A stretch of 64,000 nucleotides of DNA, from assembly GCF_900116385.1 (NCBI RefSeq), contig NZ_FPCI01000001.1:1798001-1862000 (forward strand), read 5' to 3'. Position 1 is the stretch's first letter, and each line of letters starts with the position of its first letter. This DNA is from Pseudoxanthomonas sp. YR558. GTDB lineage: Bacteria > Pseudomonadota > Gammaproteobacteria > Xanthomonadales > Xanthomonadaceae. The position numbers and the translations under genes are program-made. This document shows positions 16,291-24,148 of the stretch, piece after piece. Under the pieces are notes generated by a model that saw nothing but the letters and a program-made list of their open reading frames with translations, had not been told where the DNA came from and did no database searches.

Positions 16291-17505
16291 TTAAGTCGAT
16301 GGATGCACGTGCGATCGTGCGGCCGTCCGTGTCAGAAAGGCGGCAAACAGGAGCACGGCGGCGCTCACCACGAAAGTCGCCTGGTAGCCGGCATGGTCGA
16401 ACAGCAATCCACCTGCGGTTGAGCCCAGGGCGATGGCCAGTTGGACCACCGCTACCATCAGTCCACCCCCTGCTTCTGCGTCCTTGGGCAACTCCTGCGC
16501 AATCCAGCTCCACCAGCCGACGGGCGCGGCGGTGGCCATTAGCCCCCAAAGACCCAGCAGGATCGCGACGCCGGTCACCCATGCACCCAGCGGGATGAGC
16601 GCCAGCGCGATCGTGCCCATCAACACCGGGATGGTAACCAGCGTCCGATAAACGCCGTGTTTCAGGAAGGTACCGATGACCGCGGTGCCAATGAAGCCCG
16701 CAACGCCAATCACCAGAAGCACGAGTGAAAGTGTCGATACCGTCGCGTGCGTGACCGTTTCGAGGAACGGCCGGACGTAGGTGAACAACGCGAATTGCCC
16801 CATGAAGAACGCACCACAGGCCGCCATACCCAGCGCGACCGATCGGCGCTGAAGCAACCGGAACACGTTGACCGACGCGACCACGTTCGCGGCGGGCATG
16901 GTGGGCAGGCTGATCCACTGCCAGACCAGCGCCACCAACGCCACGGGCACGAGACAGGAAAACGTGCCGCGCCAGCCGATGATCGAGCCCAGATAGCTTC
17001 CCAGGGGCGCCGCGATCACAGTCGCCAGCGCGTTACCGCCATTGAAGATGGCCAAGGCGCGTGGCACCTGCGAGGGCGGCACCAGGCGCATGGCCGTGGC
17101 GGCGGACATCGACCAGAATCCGCCGATCACTACGCCCAGCAGTGCACGGCCCACCATGTAGGTGGCGTAATTGGGCGCCCAAGCCACGACGGCACCTGAC
17201 ACCGCCATCAGGCCAGTCAGCGCGAGCAGCAAGGACTTGCGGTTGATATTGCGGGCCACAATGGAGATCGACAGGCTGGTCAGCACCGCGAACGCGCCGG
17301 AGATGGCGATGCCGTAGCCCGCGGCCCCCTTGCTGACTGCCAGATCGGCGGCGATCGGCGTGAGCAGGCTGACGGGCATGAACTCCGACGCAATCAATGC
17401 GAACACGCACAGCGTCATGGCGAACACACCACCCCACCTCGCGGGTCGTGTCTGCGTCAGATCTTCCATGCCCTCAGCCGGCACGGTGGTTGCAGCGCCC
17501 GTCAT
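16291..17505 (-). CDS. MFS efflux transporter (NepI/YdhP/AraJ-like)
   Basis: A 404-residue inner-membrane transporter with about twelve hydrophobic segments. GGVFAMTLCVFALIASEFMP and LLTPIAADLAVSKGAAGYGI are typical of the drug/nucleoside proton-antiport branch of the major facilitator superfamily. The motif-A-like region after the second helix reads ARNINRKSLLL. It likely exports a small molecule made or modified by the neighbouring enzymes. Fifth gene of the operon, 57 bp after the carboxymuconolactone-decarboxylase-like gene. Confidence 0.88.
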   Translation of the reverse strand: MTGAATTVPAEGMEDLTQTRPARWGGVFAMTLCVFALIASEFMPVSLLTPIAADLAVSKGAAGYGIAISGAFAVLTSLSISIVARNINRKSLLLALTGLMAVSGAVVAWAPNYATYMVGRALLGVVIGGFWSMSAATAMRLVPPSQVPRALAIFNGGNALATVIAAPLGSYLGSIIGWRGTFSCLVPVALVALVWQWISLPTMPAANVVASVNVFRLLQRRSVALGMAACGAFFMGQFALFTYVRPFLETVTHATVSTLSLVLLVIGVAGFIGTAVIGTFLKHGVYRTLVTIPVLMGTIALALIPLGAWVTGVAILLGLWGLMATAAPVGWWSWIAQELPKDAEAGGGLMVAVVQLAIALGSTAGGLLFDHAGYQATFVVSAAVLLFAAFLTRTAARSHVHPST

Positions 17506-17562
17506 GCCCTTGACCCCGGTCGTTTGGCATACTGATAAAAGTTGAATGCTGTGGTTTGCATG

Positions 17563-18351
17563 TCAGTGAGCACCAGTTGCCCGGGTTGCATTGGACAGTG
17601 CTTGCCGGGCACGGTATGCGGATTCACTGCCCACGTGATTGGCCAGCACTTCAGCAAGCTGCCGCAGTTGGTCGGCGGTGATACCCACATTCATGCTGAT
17701 GCGCATGTGCGATTGCAGCTGGGATTCCGCGCCCGGCAGCATGGACAGCATGCTGACCGTGGCGATCTCCCGGCTCTGCCAGTCGAGGTTGTCGCGCTCG
17801 AAGATGTCGCCGAACAGGTGTGTCTTGAGGTATTCGTCGATGACCGGTGCGAAGTCGAACAGCGGGCCCTCTGCAGGCTTCGCCAACAGTCTGGTCTGGT
17901 TTGCGGCACCCGCCGCTAGGAGTGCATCCCCTTGCGGAATCACCTTGCCGGGTCCGCGTCCGGGCGCATCCTCGATGCCGCGCTGCCTGCGCGCGTCCAG
18001 GACGGTCATGAACTCGTCCAGTGCGTTGAGGCTTCTGGGAAAGCCGGCGTAGGCGTAAACCTGCACCAGGACCTCTTTGACATCGCTCACCGTCAGTCCC
18101 GCGTCCAGGCCCCGCTCGAGGGCAGCGCCCAGCCCGGCCATCTCTCCCGATGCAGCGAACGCCGCAATGGGGACGATGGCGCGCTGCCGATCCGAGAGCG
18201 TGTCGGATGGGGTCTGATCACCGCGCATTTCCGGGTCATTCCGTTTGTCGGGTGCCGCGTGGCAGACCGCTGTCGTGCAGAAGAGCACGCCCGCAAGGAA
18301 GCCTGCACTCGCCAGGCGACATACCGCTTCAACGCGCGTTGTACTGGGCAT
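17563..18351 (-). CDS. Carboxymuconolactone decarboxylase-like protein, exported
   Basis: A 262-residue AhpD/CMD-fold protein with two repeats. The first (DRQRAIVPIAAFAASGE, LTVSDVKEVLVQVYAYAGFPRSLNAL) lacks a CxxC pair; the second (SREIATVSMLSMLPGAESQLQSHMRISMNVGITADQ) also lacks Cys, so it is not an AhpD-type peroxidase. The N-terminus carries a signal-like stretch ending VCHAAP. The ATG overlaps the cupin stop by 23 nt. Such proteins with a cupin partner are common in redox clusters, but the reaction is unknown. Confidence 0.85.
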   Translation of the reverse strand: MPSTTRVEAVCRLASAGFLAGVLFCTTAVCHAAPDKRNDPEMRGDQTPSDTLSDRQRAIVPIAAFAASGEMAGLGAALERGLDAGLTVSDVKEVLVQVYAYAGFPRSLNALDEFMTVLDARRQRGIEDAPGRGPGKVIPQGDALLAAGAANQTRLLAKPAEGPLFDFAPVIDEYLKTHLFGDIFERDNLDWQSREIATVSMLSMLPGAESQLQSHMRISMNVGITADQLRQLAEVLANHVGSESAYRARQALSNATRATGAH

Positions 18352-18820
18352 CGCTGACCTTCTCCATCCACTCCACGTTCTTGCCCTCCACCGTGCCTGT
18401 AACGGCCAGGTGGCTCATGGCCGTGGCAGGCGCCGCACCGTGCCAATGCTTTACCCCGGGTGGACACACGACCACGTCACCTGGATGCAACTCCTGCACA
18501 GCTTTACCCCATTGCTGGGTGAGCCCCCCGCCAGAGACGATCATCAAGCGCTGGCCTGCGGGATGGGTATGCCATGCGGAACGCGCGCCAGGCTCGAACG
18601 TCACCATGGCACCCGAGGCATTCAGGTGATCGTCCGCCTGCCAGAGGGGGTCAATCCGTACGTGGCCGGTGAAATAGTCGGCCGGACCAACCTGCGAGGG
18701 CTGGCTTCCCACACGCTTGATCTCCTGGGCATCAGTCGACCCCATGGGCTCGACTGCGTCGACCGAGCCGATGGGCAGCATCGCTGCCAGCAACCCGGCT
18801 CCAAGCGCAGAAGTATTCAT
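18329..18820 (-). CDS. Cupin-domain protein, exported
   Basis: A 163-residue single-domain cupin. A hydrophobic N-terminus (SALGAGLLAAMLPIGSVDA) suggests export. Cupin motif 1 is ARSAWHTHPAGQRLMIVSGGG, with two His residues, and motif 2 is GDVVVCPPGVKHWHGA, so metal ligands are present. It resembles the partner cupins of carboxymuconolactone-decarboxylase proteins, and its coding end overlaps that gene. It is 57 bp downstream of the hydrolase gene. Confidence 0.87.
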   Translation of the reverse strand: MNTSALGAGLLAAMLPIGSVDAVEPMGSTDAQEIKRVGSQPSQVGPADYFTGHVRIDPLWQADDHLNASGAMVTFEPGARSAWHTHPAGQRLMIVSGGGLTQQWGKAVQELHPGDVVVCPPGVKHWHGAAPATAMSHLAVTGTVEGKNVEWMEKVSDAQYNAR

Positions 18821-18877
18821 TCAAAGGTTCCTCGGAAGTGATGTCAGCGACCGAACCGCGTTCGCAATGGACGCGCG

Positions 18878-19906
18878 TTAGCGGAGGTTCTGCTTGAAAA
18901 AGGAGGTCAGCTTCTCGAACGGGATCACGTCGGTTCTGTCGTAGAGATCCACGTGCCCTGCACCTTTCACCCAGTAGAGCTCCTTGGGTTGACCTGCCAG
19001 GCGATAGGCTTCTTCGCTGAATTCCTTCGAGTGGGCCTGATCGCCGGTGATGAACAACATGGGCCGTGGCGAGATGGTCTCGATGTCGTTGAACGGGTAG
19101 AAATTCATGAACTTGATATTGCTGGTGACCGTCGGCTTGGTGGTTCTCTGGTCGGAGGCGCCAGCAGGGGTGAACTCGCCACGCGAGGTGCGATAGAAAT
19201 CGTAGAACTCGCGCTGGATGGGATGGGTATCCTCGGTCAGCTCCAGGTCCGTGCCGCCCGCTACCGCAACTTCCCCGCCCTCGAACTCGGCATAGCGTTG
19301 TTGCGCCGCCGCGGCGATGATCTGCTTGCGCTGATCGAGCGTCAGTGAATGGTTGAGCGCATTGCGGTTGGCGGCACCCATGTCGTACATGCTCACGGTG
19401 GCAATGGCCTTCATCCGCGGATCGATCTTGGCTGCACTGATGACGAAGCTGCCACTACCGCAAATGCCTAGCACGCCAATCCGTTCGCGGTCCACGAACG
19501 TCTGGGTGCCCAGATAGTCCACGGCTGCGCTGAAAGCTTCCGCATAGAGGTCTGGCGCTACCGCGTTGCGTGGCTGACCCTCGCTCTCGCCCCAGAACGG
19601 CAAGTCGATTGCCAAGGTAATGAAACCCTGCTCGGCCAACTTCTGCGCGTACAGGTTGGCGCTTTGCTCCTTCACCGCACCCATCGGGTGACCCACGATG
19701 ATGGCCGGATACCGGATGCCCGGCTTCCGGTCCTTGGGCAGGAACAGGTTACCGGCGACCTTCATCCGGTATTGATTGTTGAAGGCGACCTTTTCCGCGA
19801 CCAGCCGGTCACTCGTGTAGAAGTTGTTCGCACCGTTTGACATGTCTTGCCCCGACGCAGTGAATGAGCTGGCCAGCATGGCCAGTGACAGCAATGTCTT
19901 CCTCAT
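18878..19906 (-). CDS. Alpha/beta hydrolase with dienelactone-hydrolase-like Cys nucleophile motif
   Basis: A 342-residue exported alpha/beta hydrolase (signal peptide MRKTLLSLAMLASSFTASG). The nucleophile elbow reads GICGSG, placing Cys where most members have Ser, as in dienelactone hydrolase (GYCLGG). The acid candidate is in FITGDQAHS and the His in GAGHVDLYD. The N-terminal block YPAIIVGHPMGAVKEQSANL resembles the YcjY/X-Pro dipeptidyl-peptidase-like branch. Second gene of the operon, 13 bp after the alcohol dehydrogenase gene. The substrate is unknown. Confidence 0.85.
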   Translation of the reverse strand: MRKTLLSLAMLASSFTASGQDMSNGANNFYTSDRLVAEKVAFNNQYRMKVAGNLFLPKDRKPGIRYPAIIVGHPMGAVKEQSANLYAQKLAEQGFITLAIDLPFWGESEGQPRNAVAPDLYAEAFSAAVDYLGTQTFVDRERIGVLGICGSGSFVISAAKIDPRMKAIATVSMYDMGAANRNALNHSLTLDQRKQIIAAAAQQRYAEFEGGEVAVAGGTDLELTEDTHPIQREFYDFYRTSRGEFTPAGASDQRTTKPTVTSNIKFMNFYPFNDIETISPRPMLFITGDQAHSKEFSEEAYRLAGQPKELYWVKGAGHVDLYDRTDVIPFEKLTSFFKQNLR

Positions 19907-19919
19907 GTTTGTTCCTCAG

Positions 19920-20969
19920 TTACGCGGACAACGTGGCGTTGTCGATGACGAAGCGGTACTTGACATCGCCCTTGAGCATCCGCCCATAGGCATCGTTGAT
20001 TTCATCGGCTCGGATGAGCTCGATATCTGCGACGATTCCGTGCTCGGCACAGAAATCGAGCATCTGCTGGGTTTCCGGAATCCCACCGATGGCCGACCCC
20101 GCAATTGATCGCCGCTTCAGGATCAGATTGAAGACGCCGGGCGACGGGTGCGGGCTGGCAGGCGCGCCGACAAGGGTCATCGTCCCATCGCGCTTGAGCA
20201 GCAACAGGAACGCATCCAGATCGTGCGGTGCGGCCACCGTGTTGACGATCAGGTCGAAGCTATTGGCGTGCCTGGCCATTTCCTCAGCATTACGGGACAC
20301 CACCACCTCGTCGGCGCCGAGATCCAGGGCGGCCTGGCGTTTGGAATCGGAGGTGGTGAAGGCCACGACATGGGCACCCATTGCATGGGCCAGCTTCACG
20401 CCCATGTGGCCCAAGCCACCAATGCCGACGATTCCCACTTTCTTGCCTGGTCCGGCGTTCCAATGACGCAGAGGCGAGTAAGTCGTGATGCCTGCACAGA
20501 GCAGCGGGGCGACTGCGGCCAACTGTTTCTCCGGATGACGCACGTGCAGCACATATCGCTCGTGCACCACGATCTGCTCGGAGTAGCCACCCAACGTGTG
20601 ACCAGGCGCATCGGTGGAAGGCGAGTTGTAGGTCAGCACCGTGTTGTCGCAGTAGTTCTCCAGTCCGTGCTCGCAGTCCTCGCAGTGCTGGCAGCTGTCC
20701 ACCAAGCAGCCCACGCCGACCAGGTCGCCGACGGCGAATCCCGAGACGTGTGCACCGACGGCGGACACCCGGCCCACGATCTCGTGGCCCGGCACGCAGG
20801 GGAACAGGGTGCCGGCCCATTCAGCGCGGACCTGGTGCAGGTCGGAATGGCAGATGCCGCAGTAGGCGATGTCGATCTGGACATCGTGAGACCCAGGGGA
20901 ACGGCGGGTGATCTCGATGGGTTCCAGCGGCTTGTCGCCCGCGTGGGCGCCATAGGCGTTGACGGTCAT
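19920..20969 (-). CDS. Zinc-dependent NAD(P) alcohol/aldehyde dehydrogenase (YahK-like)
   Basis: A 349-residue cytoplasmic medium-chain dehydrogenase. The catalytic zinc site is CGICHSDLHQV and GHEIVGRV; the structural zinc Cys residues are in CQHCEDCEHGLENYC; the Rossmann motif is GIGGLGHMG near residue 185. The sequence is closest in feel to the broad aldehyde reductases YahK/AdhA, which prefer NADPH. It leads the six-gene minus-strand operon and is divergent from lysR. A TTGATTAG-N5-CTTATA-GGG element lies 97-118 bp upstream, oriented toward this gene. Confidence 0.93.
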   Translation of the reverse strand: MTVNAYGAHAGDKPLEPIEITRRSPGSHDVQIDIAYCGICHSDLHQVRAEWAGTLFPCVPGHEIVGRVSAVGAHVSGFAVGDLVGVGCLVDSCQHCEDCEHGLENYCDNTVLTYNSPSTDAPGHTLGGYSEQIVVHERYVLHVRHPEKQLAAVAPLLCAGITTYSPLRHWNAGPGKKVGIVGIGGLGHMGVKLAHAMGAHVVAFTTSDSKRQAALDLGADEVVVSRNAEEMARHANSFDLIVNTVAAPHDLDAFLLLLKRDGTMTLVGAPASPHPSPGVFNLILKRRSIAGSAIGGIPETQQMLDFCAEHGIVADIELIRADEINDAYGRMLKGDVKYRFVIDNATLSA

Positions 20970-21039
20970 GTCGGCTCCGGACAGAGGGCGTGCCTGGTGG
21001 CACGGGTATCGGCGGTCAGTCTGCCGGGCGCGCGTCGCT

Positions 21040-21047
21040 TTGATTAG
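21040..21047 (+). promoter_or_regulatory. TTGATTAG half-site facing lysR
   Basis: TTGATTAG here and CTAATCAA at 21080-21087 form a perfect 8-bp inverted repeat with a 32-bp spacer in the lysR/dehydrogenase gap, consistent with LysR autoregulation. Confidence 0.5.
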
Positions 21048-21065
21048 ATAATAAATACTGATTTA

Positions 21066-21087
21066 CCCTATAAGCGCACCTAATCAA
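21066..21087 (-). promoter_or_regulatory. Candidate LysR box/promoter of the dehydrogenase operon
   Basis: Read on the minus strand it is TTGATTAG, five bases, CTTATA, GGG. The same string, with one extra A, stands before the molybdenum oxidoreductase operon at 22183-22205. Confidence 0.6.
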
Positions 21088-21108
21088 TGGCGGTGGCAGA
21101 CTAGTCCC

Positions 21109-21996
21109 ATGGCCAAGCGCAACCTCAACGATCTTGTCGCCTTCGTGACCGTGGCCCGGGAAGGCAGCTTCACGCGTGCCGCTGCGATCCTGGGGGTCAC
21201 CCAGTCGGCGCTGAGCCAGGCGATCAAGGCGCTGGAAGCCAGGCTGGAGATCCGGCTTCTGACGCGCACTACACGCAGCGTGTCTCCCACGGCCGCGGGC
21301 GAGCGCCTGCTCAAGGCCATCGGCCATCGTTTCGATGAAATCGAAGCCGAACTGGACGCCATCACGGCGCTGCGGGACAAGCCCGCCGGCTCGGTGCGGA
21401 TCACCTCCGGCGATCAGGTGCTCAAGTCGGTGCTCCTGCCCAAGCTGGTTCCGCTGATGCGGGAGTATCCGGACATCAATATCGAATTCGATGTCTGCTA
21501 TGGCTTTCGCGACATCGTGGCCGACAGGTTCGATGCAGGTGTTCGTCTTGGCGAGGCCATCGATCAGGACATGATCGCCGTGCCGATCACCCCACCGCTG
21601 AGGATGGCCGCCGTTGCGGCGCCCACTTACTTCGCCACTCGCCCGTTGCCCAAGAAGCCGCAGGATCTGGTGAACCACAACTGCATCAACATCCGTCAGT
21701 CCACGCGTGGCGGTGTTTACGTCTGGGAATTCGAGAAGAAGGGACGGGAGCTCAACTTCAGGGCAAGTGGTCAGGGCATCTTCAATACCTCGCCGCATAT
21801 CGTGGAGGCTGCCGTGATGGGGTTGGGTATCGCCTTCCTTCCCGAGGGAGAGTTCGCGCCTTATCTGGATGATGGCAGGTTGGTGCGTGTCCTCGAAGAC
21901 TGGTGCCCTCCTTTCCCCGGATACCACCTGTACTACCCCAGCCGTCGGCAGCCGTCGCCTGCCTTCACGCTTGTCGTTGATGCCCTTCGTCTCTGA
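21109..21996 (+). CDS. LysR-family transcriptional regulator
   Basis: A 295-residue regulator. The winged helix-turn-helix occupies about residues 4-62 (LNDLVAFVTVAREGSFTRAA, GVTQSALSQAIKALEARLEI, LLTRTTRSVSPTAAG). The C-terminal effector domain has VRITSGDQVLKSVLLPKL and ends SPAFTLVVDALRL. It falls in the branch with YhcS/DmlR-like members. It is transcribed away from the dehydrogenase operon and toward the molybdenum oxidoreductase operon. The repeated TTGATTAG elements in front of both operons make it the likely regulator of both. Confidence 0.93.
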   Translation: MAKRNLNDLVAFVTVAREGSFTRAAAILGVTQSALSQAIKALEARLEIRLLTRTTRSVSPTAAGERLLKAIGHRFDEIEAELDAITALRDKPAGSVRITSGDQVLKSVLLPKLVPLMREYPDINIEFDVCYGFRDIVADRFDAGVRLGEAIDQDMIAVPITPPLRMAAVAAPTYFATRPLPKKPQDLVNHNCINIRQSTRGGVYVWEFEKKGRELNFRASGQGIFNTSPHIVEAAVMGLGIAFLPEGEFAPYLDDGRLVRVLEDWCPPFPGYHLYYPSRRQPSPAFTLVVDALRL

Positions 21997-22182
21997 CGCG
22001 ACACGCGAGCACTGACGCCGAAAGCGCTTGTGCATGCGTAAGTGGGCTGGCCGACTTCGACAGCGGCATCAGCCAAGTCCCTCCTGTGAATGGGCCGCGC
22101 AGTACATCCGTCGTCCAACGCACCAGCTTCATCCGAGGGAGGCGCTTCGTCGCAGATCCCACACCCTCCATCGCAAGGTCGA
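21997..22182. other. Intergenic part between lysR and the oxidoreductase operon
   Basis: With the regulatory site and 5' leader, the gap 21997-22339 is 343 bp. I see no supported gene in it. The promoter element is in its right half. Confidence 0.5.
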
Positions 22183-22205
22183 TTGATTAGCCCGGCTTAT
22201 AAGGG
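22183..22205 (+). promoter_or_regulatory. Candidate LysR box/promoter of the aldehyde oxidoreductase operon
   Basis: TTGATTAG, five bases, CTTATA, A, GGG, matching 21066-21087 on the other strand. It also contains the inverted repeat TAGCCC (22188-22193) and GGGCTA (22203-22208). It lies about 135 bp before the first gene. Confidence 0.6.
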
Positions 22206-22339
22206 CTAGTTTCGTGCGGATATGCATTTTTAACCGTAAGTTAGATAAGTTCCGGATCGGTCCCTGCTCCCCTTGCGACCGATCCATCCTGGGCCAGCCA
22301 CATCGCCAACGCTAAACGCGTTCCAGAGAGGACCCTGTC

Positions 22340-23158
22340 ATGCCGCACACGCCCCCGAACGAGCCCGTCGAGTTGAATGAAGACGAGGCAGCCCTCCTCG
22401 AAGAGATGCCAACGCTGGACGGAATAGGCCAGTCGCGACGCGACTTCATGGTTACCTCCGCGGTCGGTGGCATCGGGCTGTTCGCTGCCAACCTCCTTGC
22501 CCAGGAATCGGCGCTAGCGCACATGCCCTTGGCCGAGGGTGCGGCGATGGCACCGATCAAGGCGCAGAACGTGGTCAAGGTGAATCTGACCATCAACGGA
22601 AAATCGCAATCGCTTGAACTGGACTCGCGCGTGGTGCTGCTCGACGCCCTGCGTGAGCGGCTGGGCATGACCGGCACGAAGAAGGGCTGTGACCAGGGCC
22701 AGTGTGGTGCATGCACCGTTCTCATCGACGGCGAGCGCGCCCTGGCCTGCCTGACGCTGGCTGCCACGCTGGAAGGTCGCAAGGTCACCACGATCGAGGG
22801 GCTGGCTGAGGGTGATCAGCTGCACCCCTTGCAGGCCGCTTTCATCAAGCATGATGCCTTCCAGTGCGGCTATTGCACTCCTGGCCAGATCTGCTCGGCT
22901 GTCGGCGTGTTGAGCGAAGCCCGCCGCGGCCACGTCAGCCATGTCACCGCTGACCTGGGTGCTGGCACGACGTCATTGAGCAATGATGAGATCCGCGAGC
23001 GGATGAGCGGCAACATCTGCCGGTGCGGTGCCTATCCCGGCATTGTGGCGGCCGTCCAGGAGGCGCATTCGGGACGTCAGAGCGCCCAGACCTGGCAGTT
23101 CGCGACCGAAACCCAGCTGGCTGCGGTACGCAAGGAGACGGGCCATGAGACCGTTTGA
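22340..23158 (+). CDS. Aldehyde oxidoreductase, [2Fe-2S] subunit (PaoA-like), Tat signal
   Basis: A 272-residue iron-sulfur subunit of a periplasmic xanthine-oxidase-family enzyme. The N-terminus carries the twin-arginine motif SRRDFMVTSAVGG at about residue 36, so the folded complex is probably exported through Tat. The plant-type cluster ligands are CDQGQCGAC with ACL, and the second cluster ligands are FQCGYCTPGQIC with NICRCGAYPGI. E. coli PaoA has the same layout. The ATG has GAGAGGA upstream. The stop overlaps the next gene by 14 nt. Confidence 0.93.
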   Translation: MPHTPPNEPVELNEDEAALLEEMPTLDGIGQSRRDFMVTSAVGGIGLFAANLLAQESALAHMPLAEGAAMAPIKAQNVVKVNLTINGKSQSLELDSRVVLLDALRERLGMTGTKKGCDQGQCGACTVLIDGERALACLTLAATLEGRKVTTIEGLAEGDQLHPLQAAFIKHDAFQCGYCTPGQICSAVGVLSEARRGHVSHVTADLGAGTTSLSNDEIRERMSGNICRCGAYPGIVAAVQEAHSGRQSAQTWQFATETQLAAVRKETGHETV

Positions 23159-24137
23159 ATACGTCCGTGCCGAGAACGCGGGCGCCGGGGTGGACGCTGT
23201 CATCGATGTACCCGGGGCGAAATTTCTGGCTGGCGGCACCAATCTGGTCGACCTGATGAAGGAGGACGTGGAGCGGCCCACCCGCTTGGTGGACATCTCC
23301 CACCTGCCGCTGCACAGGATCGAGCGTTCCCGAGCGGGCCTGTCGCTGGGCGCCTTGGCCACCAATACGCAGACGGCCAACCATCCGCTGATCCGGGAGA
23401 ACTACCCACTGCTGACGCAAGCCATCGTCGCCGGGGCCTCCGGCCAACTTCGCAACATGGCCACCAACGGCGGCAACCTGCTCCAGCGCACGCGCTGCAA
23501 CTACTTCTACGACACCGCCATGCCGTGCAACAAGCGCGAGCCGGGCAGTGGCTGTGGCGCGCGCGAGGGCCTGAACAAGATCCACGCGATCCTAGGCTGG
23601 AGCGAGGGATGCGTGGCGACCTATCCCGGCGACATGGCCAATGCGCTCTACGCCTTGGATGCGAGCGTGCGTGTCCGTGGTGCTGACGGTAAAGAACGCT
23701 TGATTCCCATTGCCGAGTTTCATCGCCTGCCAGGCGAAGAGCCGCACAGGGACACAGTGCTGGGACATGGCGATCTTATCCTCGCCATCCAGTTGCCGGT
23801 GGCTTCGGCCGAGTTTGCCCGCCATTCCTATTACCTGAAGGTCCGCGACCGCAGCTCCTACGCGTTCGCCCTGGTGGCCGTGGCTGCTGCGCTCCGGGTG
23901 GAGAACGGCGCCATCAAGGATGCACGCGTGGTATTGGGTAGCGTGGCGCATAAGCCATGGCGCAGCGCCGACGCCGAGGCGGCATTGAAGGGCCAGCGTC
24001 TGGGTGAGGCTGTGTTCCAGCAGGCCGCCCAGGCGGCGCTGCAGCAGGCACGGCCTCTGGCCCACAACGCCTACAAGATCGAACTGGCTCAACGCTCCAT
24101 CGTGCGCGCCCTGACGCGTGCGGCGCACCTGGCTTAA
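23145..24137 (+). CDS. Aldehyde oxidoreductase, FAD subunit (PaoB-like)
   Basis: A 330-residue FAD-binding subunit that passes electrons between the iron-sulfur and molybdenum subunits. The start at 23145 (MRPFEYVRAEN) lies inside the preceding gene and shows the normal family N-terminus; longer in-frame starts would overlap it further and add unrelated sequence. FAD motifs are AGGTNLVDLM and NMATNGGNLLQRTRC. The Cys-rich run RCNYFYDTAMPCNKREPGSGC matches the extra [4Fe-4S] site known from PaoB-type subunits. Translationally coupled to its neighbours. Confidence 0.92.
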   Translation: MRPFEYVRAENAGAGVDAVIDVPGAKFLAGGTNLVDLMKEDVERPTRLVDISHLPLHRIERSRAGLSLGALATNTQTANHPLIRENYPLLTQAIVAGASGQLRNMATNGGNLLQRTRCNYFYDTAMPCNKREPGSGCGAREGLNKIHAILGWSEGCVATYPGDMANALYALDASVRVRGADGKERLIPIAEFHRLPGEEPHRDTVLGHGDLILAIQLPVASAEFARHSYYLKVRDRSSYAFALVAVAAALRVENGAIKDARVVLGSVAHKPWRSADAEAALKGQRLGEAVFQQAAQAALQQARPLAHNAYKIELAQRSIVRALTRAAHLA

Positions 24138-24148
24138 GGAGAACCCTC

